This document shows, one piece after another, positions 37,634-46,741 of a stretch of DNA of 64,000 bases. The position numbers were made by a program, and so were the translations under genes. The notes under the pieces were generated by a model. That model saw only the letters and a program-made list of their open reading frames with translations, had not been told where the DNA came from and ran no database searches. Positions within the stretch are counted from its first letter, which is position 1. Every line of letters starts with the position of its first letter. The stretch comes from Rhizobium sp. NFR03 (GTDB taxonomy: Bacteria; Pseudomonadota; Alphaproteobacteria; Rhizobiales; Rhizobiaceae), in contig NZ_FOGR01000002.1 in assembly GCF_900111275.1 (NCBI RefSeq), forward strand, positions 372,001-436,000, read 5' to 3'.

Positions 37634-38533
37634 TCAGAGAGCAGCATCCACGGCGCTGGCCAGAGGTATAGCGGGCTGCGCCCCCGGCTTCAGGCAGGCG
37701 AGCGAGCCGGCGACCGCCGCGCGGCGAAGGGCCGTTTCGAACGGCAGTCCCGCATCGAGCCCGGCCGCGAGGTAGCCGCAGAACGTGTCGCCGGCCCCAA
37801 CCGTATCGACCGGCTCGATCACGAGGCCGTTCGCCGCATACATCTCGCCCTCGTGCATGGCGACGACGCCGTCTGCGCCGAGCGTGACGATGACCGTCTG
37901 GCCCGTTTCGGCGCTGAGTGCGCGGATGGCCGACTGGCGCTCCTCCGGCGATAACCGGTCACGCCCGGCAAGGCGCTCGAACTCGGTTTCGTTGGCCACC
38001 ACGATATCCGCCATGCGTCCGAGCGCCGCTGCATGCTCGGTCAAAGGTGCGATGTTGATGATCGAGCGGACGCCGCGCTCGCGGGCGGCAAGAAGCGCCC
38101 CTTCGACGGCGTCAGGCGGGACTTCGAGCTGCAGCACCAGCGTATCCTGCGGCGTCATCGTCTCGATGGCGGCAAGCGCATCCGCCTCGTTGACGGTGCC
38201 GTTCGCGCTGGCGACGACAACGATCACGTTCTCGCCGTCTCCGCCGACCAGAATATGCGCGGTACCCGTCGGCTCGCTCGCGGTTTTCACCAGCGACAGA
38301 TCGGTGCCCGCCTCCTTCATGAGGCCAAGGGCGGATTCGGCAAAGGCGTCCCATCCGACGGCACCCGCCATGCGAACGGAGGCTCCTGCGCGTGTTGCGG
38401 CCAGCGCCTGGTTCGCGCCCTTGCCGCCGGCCGCCGTGGTGAAGCTGTTGCCCGTCACTGTTTCGCCTGGTTTCGGCAGGCGCGCCGTGGTGGCGATAAG
38501 GTCCATGTTGATGGAGCCGAAAACGGTGATCAT
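37634..38533 (-). CDS. rbsK: Ribokinase
   Basis: The 299-residue PfkB-family sugar kinase has MITVFGSINMDLIA, GGKGANQALAATRAGA (substrate-binding glycine motif) and the catalytic VDTVGAGDTFCGYLAAGL with the anion hole and Asp base. It phosphorylates ribose to ribose-5-phosphate. No ribose transporter is adjacent, so the ribose probably comes from nucleosides cleaved by the hydrolase at 36195. The start at 38533 lies 62 nt from the rmuC stop, and the two may be co-transcribed. Confidence 0.93.
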   Translation of the reverse strand: MITVFGSINMDLIATTARLPKPGETVTGNSFTTAAGGKGANQALAATRAGASVRMAGAVGWDAFAESALGLMKEAGTDLSLVKTASEPTGTAHILVGGDGENVIVVVASANGTVNEADALAAIETMTPQDTLVLQLEVPPDAVEGALLAARERGVRSIINIAPLTEHAAALGRMADIVVANETEFERLAGRDRLSPEERQSAIRALSAETGQTVIVTLGADGVVAMHEGEMYAANGLVIEPVDTVGAGDTFCGYLAAGLDAGLPFETALRRAAVAGSLACLKPGAQPAIPLASAVDAAL

Positions 38534-38595
38534 GCAATGCCTCCCGAATGCGCCGCGTCGGGCGGCGTGTGTAAGCGGGACACTGCCCGACGCCC

Positions 38596-39819
38596 TCAGT
38601 CCTCGTCAACCACTCTCAGCTTCAGCGAGCCGATGCGGCTGCCGGGTGCCGGTGCCTGCCCGGGCTGCGCTCCGTCCGGCGCGGGGTCCGCAGCGGCGGC
38701 ACCTGCGCTCTCCTGCAGTTCCAGCGCCTCGATCTTGGCGCCACGACGCTTCAGCTTGTCGGACGAAATCAGGATGTCGTCGACATCCTTCTGCGTGGTG
38801 GTGAAGTGTCCATGCAGCTTGCGCACCCGCTCGTCGAGCCGTGACAGATCTTCCATCAGTCGCACCACTTCACCCTGGATCAGATGGGCTTGCTCGCGCA
38901 TGCGATGGTCGCGCAGGATCGCCTGGATGACCTGGATGGAGAGCAGCAGCAGAGACGGCGAGACGATGACGACCCGCGAACGGTGCGCCTTCTGCACGAT
39001 GCTCTCGAAATGTTCGTGGATGTCGGCGAAGATCGACTCGGATGGCACGAACAGAAAGGCCGTATCCTGTGTCTCGCCGGGGATCAGGTACTTCCCGGCG
39101 ATATCCTTGATATGCACCTCCATGTCGCGCCGGAAGAGGAGCGACGCCTGTCGCTTCAGCTCCGGGGTCTGTGTCGCACGCATGGCATTCCATGCCTCCA
39201 GCGGAAACTTCGCATCGATCGCAAGTCCCGGCTGCCCGTTCGGCATGCGGATGATGCAGTCGGGCCGCGAGGCGTTCGAAAGGGTTGCCTGGAATGTGTA
39301 GGCGCCCTGCGGCAGTCCATCGGCGATGATCGTTTCCATGCGCGCCTGCCCGAAGGCGCCGCGGGTCTGCTTGTTGGCAAGAATCTGTTGCAGCCCGGCC
39401 ATGTCCTTGGCCAGCGACTGAATGTTCGTCTGGGCCGTGTCGATGACGGCCAGCCGCTCCTGCAGCGTGCGCAGGTTTTCATGCGTCTGCCGTGTCTGTT
39501 CGGTGATCGAAGCACCGATGCGCTGCGTCATTCCGTCGATGCGCTGGTTGATCGACTGGTTCAGTTCGTATTGCCGCGTCCCGAAAATGTCGGCGATGGC
39601 GGCAATCCGGCCCTGCATCTCGGTCTGCGCCTGGATCAGCGCGGCCATCTGCTCCTGCGCCGTGTCGACTTTGGCAGCGGCCCTGTGTCGAAAAGCAGCG
39701 AACATGACCAGCGCGGAGAGAACCAGCAGGCTGGCGAGCAGCCACGCGAAAACGGTTGCCGAAAGGCCTGTCGCGTTGGCGGCTGCGAGCATGATATCGG
39801 CGGGCGAGAGAGCGTTCAT
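38596..39819 (-). CDS. rmuC: RmuC-family DNA recombination protein
   Basis: The 407-residue product has an N-terminal membrane helix (residues ~18-40), a long coiled coil (about 45-150, rich in Gln/Glu/Ala), and the RmuC nuclease-like domain with GLAIDAKFPLEAW, IKDIAGKYLIPGETQD and FVPSESIFADIHE. RmuC limits inversions at short inverted repeats in E. coli. A low-complexity Ala/Pro/Gly segment and a short basic-acid end close the protein. It is divergent from def, with a 143-nt A/T-richer intergenic region. Confidence 0.92.
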   Translation of the reverse strand: MNALSPADIMLAAANATGLSATVFAWLLASLLVLSALVMFAAFRHRAAAKVDTAQEQMAALIQAQTEMQGRIAAIADIFGTRQYELNQSINQRIDGMTQRIGASITEQTRQTHENLRTLQERLAVIDTAQTNIQSLAKDMAGLQQILANKQTRGAFGQARMETIIADGLPQGAYTFQATLSNASRPDCIIRMPNGQPGLAIDAKFPLEAWNAMRATQTPELKRQASLLFRRDMEVHIKDIAGKYLIPGETQDTAFLFVPSESIFADIHEHFESIVQKAHRSRVVIVSPSLLLLSIQVIQAILRDHRMREQAHLIQGEVVRLMEDLSRLDERVRKLHGHFTTTQKDVDDILISSDKLKRRGAKIEALELQESAGAAAADPAPDGAQPGQAPAPGSRIGSLKLRVVDED

Positions 39820-39962
39820 GGCGCGACTGTAGCGAAATTTAACGCCAAATCCAGATCAAATCGTGAACATAATCTTGATCAGCGGAAGTTTCCGCGCGAA
39901 AATCAGCGCAAATTCCCGCTGGCCGAATTCCATCGCCAGAAAAGATCGGCTATCACGACGCC

Positions 39963-40487
39963 ATGACGATCAAGCCCCTCATCATCCTGCCAGATCCCCT
40001 GCTTCGCCAGATTTCCGCGCCCGTCGAGCGTGTCGATGACGAGGTGCGCCGCGTGGCCGACGACATGCTGGAAACCATGTACGACGCACCGGGCATCGGG
40101 CTTGCGGCGATCCAGATCGGCCTTCCCCGTCGCCTTCTGGTGATCGACCTTGCCAAGGAGGGTGACGAGGCAGCGCCACAGGTCTTCATCAATCCGGAGA
40201 TCCTCACCTCGACCGACGAGCGTTCGGTCTATGAGGAAGGCTGCCTGTCGATCCCGGATTATTACGCCGAGGTCGAGCGTCCCGCAGGCATTACCCTGCG
40301 CTATCTCGATCGCGAGGGCCATCAGCAGGAAATCACGGCGGATGGGCTGCTCGCCACTTGTCTGCAGCACGAGATCGACCACTTGAACGGTGTGCTGTTC
40401 ATCGACCATATCTCAAAGCTGAAGCGCGAGATGGTCGTGCGCAAATTCACCAAGGCCGCCAAGACCCGCGGTTCGAAGGCGATCTGA
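39963..40487 (+). CDS. def: Peptide deformylase
   Basis: The 174-residue metalloenzyme has all three motifs: [18 protein letters not shown] and [12 protein letters not shown], where the Cys and two His bind the metal and Glu is catalytic. It removes the formyl group from nascent proteins. It is followed by fmt, the formyltransferase that places the group, and truA, all co-directional. The family length is normal and the C-terminus is basic. Confidence 0.97.
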   Translation: MTIKPLIILPDPLLRQISAPVERVDDEVRRVADDMLETMYDAPGIGLAAIQIGLPRRLLVIDLAKEGDEAAPQVFINPEILTSTDERSVYEEGCLSIPDYYAEVERPAGITLRYLDREGHQQEITADGLLATCLQHEIDHLNGVLFIDHISKLKREMVVRKFTKAAKTRGSKAI

Positions 40488-40542
40488 TCGGGGCGGGCCG
40501 CCGTCGATGATGGCCCCGACCGCGCTATCGAGGGAGGCCGTC

Positions 40543-41478
40543 ATGCCGCTGCGTATCGTTTTCATGGGAACGCCGGAGTTCTCGGTGCCGACGCTTGCCG
40601 CGCTGGCGCAAGCCGGCCACAAAATCGTTGCCGTCTACACCCAGCCCCCGCGCCCCGGCGGCCGGCGCGGTCTCGACCTGCAGAAGTCTCCCGTGCATCA
40701 GGCCGCGGAACTGCTCGGCATCGAGGTCCGCACACCGCAGAACTTCAAGGCCGATGAGGACCGCGAAGCGTTTCGCGCGCTGGATGCCGACGTGGCCGTG
40801 GTCGTTGCTTATGGCCTGCTCCTGCCGGAGGCCATCCTGTCGGGCACGCGCCTTGGCTGTTACAATGGCCATGCCTCCCTGCTGCCGCGCTGGCGCGGTG
40901 CGGCCCCCATTCAGCGGGCGATCATGGCGGGCGACCGGGAAACCGGGATGATGGTCATGAAGATGGAAAAGGGGCTCGATACCGGCCCCGTGGCCCTGAC
41001 GAGCCTCGTCACCATCGGCCCCGACATGACAGCGGGCGAACTGCATGACAAGCTCATGGTGCGCGGCGCAGCCCTGATGCGCGAAGCGATGGAGAAGCTG
41101 GAGGCTGACGATCTGCCCCTGACCCCGCAGCGCGAGGACGGCGTCCTCTACGCCGCCAAGATCGCCAAAGGCGAAACCCATATCGATTTTTCCAAGCCGG
41201 CGCAGGAGGTCCACGATCACATTCGAGGTCTCTCGCCATTTCCGGGTGCCTGGTTCGAACTCGACATCGCCGGCAGGCGCGAGCGTGTCAAAGTGCTTGC
41301 CTCCACCATCGAGACGGCCGGCGGCGAGACGGGCACGGCGCTCTTCGACGATCTGACGATCGCCTGCGGGGATGGCTCCATCCGCCTCACACGGTTGCAA
41401 AAGGCAGGCGGCAAGGTTCTGCCTGCCGATGAGTTCCGGCGCGGCACGCCGGTTCCCGCCGGCACGAGGCTGTTCTGA
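40543..41478 (+). CDS. fmt: Methionyl-tRNA formyltransferase
   Basis: The 311-residue enzyme begins [21 protein letters not shown] and has the folate/catalytic segment [22 protein letters not shown] (Asn, His and the later Asp as catalytic residues). A C-terminal OB-like domain binds tRNA. It formylates initiator Met-tRNA. The ATG at 40543 follows GAGGGAGGCCGTC. truA starts directly after its stop with no gap, so translation is likely coupled. Confidence 0.96.
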   Translation: MPLRIVFMGTPEFSVPTLAALAQAGHKIVAVYTQPPRPGGRRGLDLQKSPVHQAAELLGIEVRTPQNFKADEDREAFRALDADVAVVVAYGLLLPEAILSGTRLGCYNGHASLLPRWRGAAPIQRAIMAGDRETGMMVMKMEKGLDTGPVALTSLVTIGPDMTAGELHDKLMVRGAALMREAMEKLEADDLPLTPQREDGVLYAAKIAKGETHIDFSKPAQEVHDHIRGLSPFPGAWFELDIAGRRERVKVLASTIETAGGETGTALFDDLTIACGDGSIRLTRLQKAGGKVLPADEFRRGTPVPAGTRLF

Positions 41479-42222
41479 ATGCCGCGCTTCCGGCTTCTGG
41501 TGGAGTATGACGGATCGCCCTATGTCGGCTGGCAACGGCAGGATAACGGGCGTTCCGTGCAGGGCGCCATCGAGGCCGCAGTCCTGCGCCTGACGGGCGA
41601 GACGGTGTCGGTCCGCGGCGCGGGGCGCACCGACTCCGGCGTTCACGCGCGCGGGCAGGTGGCGCATACCGATCTCACCCGTGACTGGCCGGCGGAAACG
41701 CTGCGCAATGCGCTGAATGCCCATCTCGGCCAGCATGGCGAACGTGTCGCGATTCTGGATGCCGAGCCCGTGCCGGAAACATTCGACGCACGATTCTCCG
41801 CGCTTCGCCGCCACTACCTCTACCGCATTATCTGCCGCCGCTCGCCTTTGGCGCTGGAAGCCAAACGCGCATGGTGGGTGGTGAAGGAGCTCGATGCGGG
41901 GCTGATGCACGAGGCGGCGCAGACACTGGTCGGCCGGCATGACTTTACCACGTTCCGCTCTGTCCACTGCCAGGCCAACAGCCCTGTTCGCACGCTCGAC
42001 CGGCTGGATGTGACGCGGGACGGCGATGTGATCGAGATCCGTGCGACGGCCCAGAGTTTCCTCCACAACCAGATCCGCTCGCTGGCGGGCACGCTGAAGA
42101 TGGTGGGCGAGGGGAAGTGGCCGGTGGAACGGGTGCGTGCCGCACTCGAGGCCTGTGATCGCAAGGCCTGTGGCCCGGTCGCTCCGCCGGATGGGCTTTA
42201 TTTCATGCAGGTGGACTACTGA
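41479..42222 (+). CDS. truA: tRNA pseudouridine synthase A
   Basis: The 247-residue enzyme has [15 protein letters not shown], the catalytic aspartate motif [17 protein letters not shown], and [13 protein letters not shown] near the C-terminus. It makes pseudouridine at positions 38-40 of tRNA. The order def-fmt-truA is conserved in rhizobia. It converges on the membrane-protein gene at 42229 with six bases between stops and no obvious terminator. Confidence 0.96.
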   Translation: MPRFRLLVEYDGSPYVGWQRQDNGRSVQGAIEAAVLRLTGETVSVRGAGRTDSGVHARGQVAHTDLTRDWPAETLRNALNAHLGQHGERVAILDAEPVPETFDARFSALRRHYLYRIICRRSPLALEAKRAWWVVKELDAGLMHEAAQTLVGRHDFTTFRSVHCQANSPVRTLDRLDVTRDGDVIEIRATAQSFLHNQIRSLAGTLKMVGEGKWPVERVRAALEACDRKACGPVAPPDGLYFMQVDY

Positions 42223-42228
42223 TGGGCG

Positions 42229-42828
42229 CTATGCCGGCAGAAGCCCGAAGCTGCGCTGCAGCACCTCGCCGATCATCAGCGACGGCAGGATGAACAGCGC
42301 GGAGAGCGTTGCGGCCAGCAACGTCTGGTCGCCACCCGTGATCACCTTCAGCACCCGGAAGATTGCGATGATGATGGCGATAAGGGCTATCAGCGACAGC
42401 ATGCCCGTCAGGCCTTCGCTGCCGGGTATGACCAGCCGGATGGCCGCCGGAAAGGCCATGCCGTAAAAGGTCGGGATCGACAGCCAGTTGGTGACGACGA
42501 TGATCGCGCCCAGCGCCTGCCCATAGCCGAGCGGCCGGGCGAGCATGACGATCAGCAGGATCGGCAGGATCCACGTCGCGACATCCACGATGAAGAGCTT
42601 GGCGATGAAGGCGAGACCCGCCGTCGAGCCATCGGGCATGTTGGCGAGGTAGAACATGCGCCACGCCGACCAACTGACGGCCATGGCCGGCAGGCACCAG
42701 AGAATGGCCGCGAAAGAGCGCCAGACGCCGGAGGCGCTGAGGTCCAGCCAGTCGATGCCTTCCGGCTTGCCCAGCACCAGCATCCAGACGCCCTTGAGGT
42801 AGATACCGATCTCGTCAAGCTGCGGCAT
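42229..42828 (-). CDS. Uncharacterised polytopic membrane protein
   Basis: The 199-residue protein has about four to five membrane helices: around residues 36-60 ([18 protein letters not shown]), 70-96, 104-125, and 138-160. I do not recognise the domain beyond a resemblance to Yip1-like or transporter-type membrane proteins. Its start lies 14 nt inside the end of dapE, so it is translated from the same message. The link suggests a role near the cell envelope or lysine/diaminopimelate metabolism, but that is only position. Confidence 0.78.
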   Translation of the reverse strand: MPQLDEIGIYLKGVWMLVLGKPEGIDWLDLSASGVWRSFAAILWCLPAMAVSWSAWRMFYLANMPDGSTAGLAFIAKLFIVDVATWILPILLIVMLARPLGYGQALGAIIVVTNWLSIPTFYGMAFPAAIRLVIPGSEGLTGMLSLIALIAIIIAIFRVLKVITGGDQTLLAATLSALFILPSLMIGEVLQRSFGLLPA

Positions 42829-44080
42829 TGTCGAACCAGCGTTCGAGAAAGGCGAGGTAGATGCCGGTCAGCGTTTCCAGGTCGGCAACGGAGACGCGCT
42901 CGTCCACCATGTGCATTGTCTGGCCCACAAGCCCGAATTCCACCACCGGGCAGTGATCCTTGATGAAGCGGGCGTCCGAGGTGCCGCCTGTGGTGGAAAG
43001 CGCCGGCTGGCGCCCGGTCACGGCCTCGACGGCGGACGAGAGCGACGAGATGAGCTGGTTGCTGCGCGTCAGGAAGACGTGGCTCGGACGCTCGCTCCAC
43101 ACGAGATCGTAGCGAACGGGATCGCGGCCCGGCCGGAGCGGGCCGTCGGCGGCTGCCCGGTCGAGCCGCGCGATGATCTCCGCCTTCAGGCTGTCGGCGT
43201 CCCAGGTGTCGTTGAAGCGGATGTTGAAGCGGAAGGTCGCGCGCGCCGGGATGACGTTGACGGCGGGATTGCCGACGTCGAGGCTGGTGACCTCGAGGTT
43301 CGACGGCTGGAAGTTCTCCGTGCCTGCGTCGAAGGGCGGATCCATGAGGTCGGTCGCAAGCTGCAGCGCACCGCGCACCGGACTGTCCGCCAGATGCGGA
43401 TAGGCGGCATGGCCCTGCACGCCGTGAACCATGACGGTGCCCGACAAGGAGCCGCGTCGGCCGATCTTGATCATGTCGCCGAGCCGGTCGGGATTGGTCG
43501 GCTCGCCGACGATGCACGCGTCCCAGCGCTCGCCGCGCGCCTTCGCCCAGCCGAGCAGCTTGGTGGTGCCATTGATGGCGGGGCCTTCCTCGTCCCCCGT
43601 GATCAGCAGGGAGATGGCCCCTTTGGGCGCTCCATGTCGATCGACGTAACGGGCGACGGCCGCGATGAAGCAGGCGATGCCCCCCTTCATGTCGACGGCG
43701 CCGCGGCCGTACATCATGCCATTCTCAATAGCGGCGGAAAAAGGCGGATGCGTCCACGCCGCCTCATCGCCGACAGGCACGACGTCGGTGTGTCCGGCAA
43801 ACAGCAGGTGCGGACCGCCGGGATGATCGCCAGAATGGTCGCTTGAACTGCCGAGCCGGGCGTAGAGGTTCTCGATATCCGGCGTCCCCTCTTCCTGTGC
43901 GAGCACACGGTCCACTGCAAAGCCGAGCGGCGCCAGCATGGCATCCAGCACCCCGAGCGCACCGCCTTCGGCAGGCGTCACGGATGGGCAGCGGATGAGG
44001 GCGGCGAGATTGGCCGTGGGATCGCTGGAAGAAGGCGCGGAAGAGGAAGGAGTGGCGGATGCGGGATCGGCAAGGGACAT
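42815..44080 (-). CDS. dapE: Succinyl-diaminopimelate desuccinylase
   Basis: The 421-residue dizinc M20 peptidase-family enzyme has [41 protein letters not shown] and the late GTSDARF motif. It hydrolyses succinyl-LL-diaminopimelate on the path to lysine and peptidoglycan; dapD at 47916 acts earlier in the same pathway. The start at 44080 (MSLADPASA) is followed by a ~20-residue Ser/Pro/Ala-rich leader that normal DapE lacks; a later start is not excluded. It is divergent from dmeR. Confidence 0.94.
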   Translation of the reverse strand: MSLADPASATPSSSAPSSSDPTANLAALIRCPSVTPAEGGALGVLDAMLAPLGFAVDRVLAQEEGTPDIENLYARLGSSSDHSGDHPGGPHLLFAGHTDVVPVGDEAAWTHPPFSAAIENGMMYGRGAVDMKGGIACFIAAVARYVDRHGAPKGAISLLITGDEEGPAINGTTKLLGWAKARGERWDACIVGEPTNPDRLGDMIKIGRRGSLSGTVMVHGVQGHAAYPHLADSPVRGALQLATDLMDPPFDAGTENFQPSNLEVTSLDVGNPAVNVIPARATFRFNIRFNDTWDADSLKAEIIARLDRAAADGPLRPGRDPVRYDLVWSERPSHVFLTRSNQLISSLSSAVEAVTGRQPALSTTGGTSDARFIKDHCPVVEFGLVGQTMHMVDERVSVADLETLTGIYLAFLERWFDNAAA

Positions 44081-44176
44081 GAAGGCAGCCTGTTGATTCC
44101 GAAAAGATGTAGCCGATCGTTCCCCGGCTGTCACGGCAGTTCGCATATGCAGCAACGGATTGCCTATACGCGCCAA

Positions 44177-44193
44177 ATAGGGTATCCCCCTAT
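44177..44193. promoter_or_regulatory. Operator of dmeRF (RcnR-type inverted repeat)
   Basis: ATAGGG (44177-44182) and CCCTAT (44188-44193) form a perfect inverted repeat with a 5-base spacer. The flanking A/T with a G/C tract is the pattern of RcnR/CsoR-class operators. It ends three bases before the dmeR start, so DmeR bound there would block transcription of its own operon. The promoter -10 is probably the TATACG near 44164. Confidence 0.72.
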
Positions 44194-44196
44194 GCT

Positions 44197-44475
44197 ATGT
44201 CGCATCTTTCGAAGAACAAAGCCAAGCTGATTGCCCGGGTCCGTCGCCTCAAGGGGCAGCTGGAGGCGATCGAACGCGCGCTGGAAGCGGATGAGCCCTG
44301 CGGCGCCGTCCTCAATCAGGTCGCCTCCGTCCGCGGTGCCGTCACCGGACTGACGGCCGAGCTGATCGAGGACCACATCCGCAACCATGTAGCCGACCCC
44401 GATACGGATGCCGATCCCGAGCGGGCGAGGGGCGCTGCAGATCTGATCGAGGTGATGAGGACCTATCTGAAATGA
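44197..44475 (+). CDS. dmeR: DmeR, RcnR/CsoR-family nickel/cobalt-sensing repressor
   Basis: The 92-residue all-helical repressor keeps the full metal fingerprint of nickel/cobalt RcnR: His3, Cys35, His60 and His64. DNA-binding residues are in RVRRLKGQLEAIERAL. Metal binding releases it from DNA. It is four bases overlapped with dmeF, the exporter it controls, as in the dmeRF operon of Rhizobium leguminosarum. There is little room for a ribosome site (AGGG 14 nt upstream), so translation may be inefficient or partly leaderless. Confidence 0.9.
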   Translation: MSHLSKNKAKLIARVRRLKGQLEAIERALEADEPCGAVLNQVASVRGAVTGLTAELIEDHIRNHVADPDTDADPERARGAADLIEVMRTYLK

Positions 44476-45488
44476 CCGACAACCGCCTTTCAAGCCCCCA
44501 TGACCACGTCTTTCTCGGTCGTGACCACGCCCGCAACGAGCGCCGCACATGGATCGTCATCGCGCTGACCGCGAGCATGATGATCGCGGAAATTGTCGCC
44601 GGCACCGCCTTCGGTTCCATGGCGCTGGTGGCGGATGGCTGGCACATGTCCACCCACGCGGCCGCCATGCTCATCACCGCGCTCGCCTATGTCTATGCCC
44701 GCCGCAATGCCCGAAATCCGCGCTTCACCTTCGGCACAGGCAAGCTCGGCGACCTCGCAGGCTTTGCCAGCGCCATCGTTCTGGCTCTCGTCGCTTTGTT
44801 CATCGCGTGGGAAAGCGCGCTCCGGCTCTGGTCGCCGGTGTCGATCGACTTTCATCAGGCGATCGCCGTTGCAGCCCTCGGTCTTGCCGTCAATCTCCTG
44901 TGCGCGTGGTTGCTGGGTGGCGACCATCATCACGGGCACGGCGATCATGGTCATCATCAACATGGCGGTCATCACCATGACCTCACCCATGGCCACGACC
45001 ACGCCCAACACGACCATCCGCACCACGATCATCATGCCAAAGCCTCGCAGCACACGGATAACAATCTGCGCGGTGCCTACCTGCATGTTCTCGCAGATGC
45101 CCTGACCTCGGTGCTGGCCATCGCCGCGCTCGTTCTCGGCAGCCTTTACGGCTGGCTGTGGCTCGACCCCGCGATCGGCATCGTCGGCGCGCTCGTCATC
45201 GCCCGCTGGTCGCTCGGCCTCCTGCGCGACAGCGGCTCGGTCCTGCTCGATTACGTTCCCGCAGGCGAAGATCTGCCCGACGACATCCGGCACGTCATCG
45301 AAGCTGACGATGTCAGCATCACGGACCTGCACGTCTGGCAACTCGGCCCCGGCCATCACGGCGCCATCATCGCGCTGAAAGCGGCAGACCCGAAGCCCCC
45401 TGCCTTCTACCGCGCACAACTGGCGCATATTGCCGAGCTTTCGCATGTCACGATCGAAGTCGAAGCGGCCGAAGTCAAAGCAGCCTGA
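44472..45488 (+). CDS. dmeF: DmeF, cation diffusion facilitator for Co/Ni efflux
   Basis: The 338-residue CDF transporter has six membrane helices and the N-terminal HDHVFLGRDH ... NERRT signature of DmeF. Transport-site residues are Asp55/His58 in DGWHM and His205/Asp209 in HVLADA. The loop between helices 4 and 5 (residues ~151-194) contains 21 histidines, a metal-binding sleeve. It pumps Co and Ni from the cytoplasm with proton exchange. The His codon stretch makes local repeats CAC/CAT but the frame is intact. Confidence 0.93.
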   Translation: MTDNRLSSPHDHVFLGRDHARNERRTWIVIALTASMMIAEIVAGTAFGSMALVADGWHMSTHAAAMLITALAYVYARRNARNPRFTFGTGKLGDLAGFASAIVLALVALFIAWESALRLWSPVSIDFHQAIAVAALGLAVNLLCAWLLGGDHHHGHGDHGHHQHGGHHHDLTHGHDHAQHDHPHHDHHAKASQHTDNNLRGAYLHVLADALTSVLAIAALVLGSLYGWLWLDPAIGIVGALVIARWSLGLLRDSGSVLLDYVPAGEDLPDDIRHVIEADDVSITDLHVWQLGPGHHGAIIALKAADPKPPAFYRAQLAHIAELSHVTIEVEAAEVKAA

Positions 45489-45582
45489 ACGTACGCATGA
45501 TGACGCTGGACCTGCGCTTGCCTTGCACTAGCTGTAGGCCGACACACGAATAACGATCCACTTCGACAGGATGGGAACGACC

Positions 45583-46623
45583 ATGCGCTACAACCAGCTT
45601 GGCAATACCGGCCTCTTCGTCTCCGAACTGTGCCTGGGGACGATGACCTTCGGCTCGGCGGACGATCCGCGATGGGGGCCGATCGCCGATGTGGATCAGG
45701 ACGCTGCCGACCGCATCGTCGAGCGGTCGCTCGCCGCCGGCATCAACTTCATCGATACAGCCGATGTCTATTCCTTCGGCCAGTCCGAGCGACTGCTGGG
45801 ACAGGCGCTGAAGAACAATGCAGTCGCCCGCAAGGATGTGATCATCGCCACCAAGGTCTACGGCGTGATGAGCGACAGGCCCAACGACCGCGGCGCTTCC
45901 CGCGGCCACATCATGGACTCGGTCGAGGCCAGTCTGGAGCGGCTGCAGACCGACCATATCGACCTCTACCAGATCCACGCCACCGATCCCGTCACGCCGA
46001 TCGACGAGACCCTGCGTGCGCTCGACGATCTCGTCTCGCGCGGGCTCGTCAGGTATATCGGCGTCTCCAACTGGCAGGCCTGGCGGATCGCCAAGGCCCT
46101 CGGCATCTCCGAGCGCAAGGGTTACGCGCGCTTCGATAGTCTTCAGGCCTATTACTCGATTGCAGGGCGGGACCTCGAGCGGGAGCTTGCTCCCTTGCTG
46201 CTGGAGGAAAAGCTCGGCCTTATGGTCTGGTCGCCGCTGGCCGGCGGGCTTCTGTCCGGCAAATATGGCCCGGGAGCGCCCGGAAATGGCGAGGGCCGCC
46301 GCGCGACCTTCGACTTCCCGCCTGTCGATAAGGACCGTGCATGGGCCTGCGTCGCCGCGATGCGCGAGGTCGGGGAAAAGCATGGCGTGAGCGTTGCCGA
46401 GGTCGCGCTCGCCTATATCCTCGCCAAGCCCTTCGTCAGCACCGTCATCATCGGCGCCAAGCGGCTGGAGCAGCTGGAGCAGAACCTGAAGGCCACCGAG
46501 GTCCGGCTGGACGCCGGCGATCTCGACCGTCTGGACGCGGTCAGCGCACTCGCTCCGGAGTATCCCGGCTGGATGCTGGAGCGGCAGGGCGCCAACCGGC
46601 GCCCGGAGCCTTTCAAAGGTTAG
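45583..46623 (+). CDS. Aldo/keto reductase
   Basis: The 346-residue TIM-barrel NADPH-dependent oxidoreductase has the catalytic Asp/Tyr in FIDTADVYSFGQSE, Lys in IATKVYG, and His in LYQIHATDP. The C-terminal cofactor region VIIGAKRLEQLEQN is present. The substrate is unknown. The ATG at 45583 follows GGATGGGAACGACC, making it better than the ATG at 45571. A 10-bp hairpin follows the stop. Confidence 0.92.
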   Translation: MRYNQLGNTGLFVSELCLGTMTFGSADDPRWGPIADVDQDAADRIVERSLAAGINFIDTADVYSFGQSERLLGQALKNNAVARKDVIIATKVYGVMSDRPNDRGASRGHIMDSVEASLERLQTDHIDLYQIHATDPVTPIDETLRALDDLVSRGLVRYIGVSNWQAWRIAKALGISERKGYARFDSLQAYYSIAGRDLERELAPLLLEEKLGLMVWSPLAGGLLSGKYGPGAPGNGEGRRATFDFPPVDKDRAWACVAAMREVGEKHGVSVAEVALAYILAKPFVSTVIIGAKRLEQLEQNLKATEVRLDAGDLDRLDAVSALAPEYPGWMLERQGANRRPEPFKG

Positions 46624-46637
46624 GCAACCCGACCGAA

Positions 46638-46663
46638 CGGAGCATCTTTGGACAGATGCTCCG
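46638..46663 (+). terminator. Hairpin after the aldo/keto reductase gene
   Basis: A perfect 10-bp stem CGGAGCATCT / AGATGCTCCG with a six-base loop lies 15 nt after the stop. No T-run follows, so it may need Rho or act as an mRNA 3' end. Confidence 0.55.
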
Positions 46664-46741
46664 CTGTGGCCATTGCTTGTGGGTGTGTGAAGGGTTACCC
46701 TCCCAACCACGTCAAATGTTCTGTTTCCCGAGAGTATACCG

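Noticed and set aside
44192-44196. An alternative ATG for dmeR at 44192
   Set aside because: It is out of frame and lies in the operator; the ATG at 44197 gives the conserved MSH start with His3.
44930-45050. A short tandem DNA repeat or CRISPR-like array
   Set aside because: It is the His codon run of DmeF; the repeats are irregular CAT/CAC triplets in a sound reading frame.
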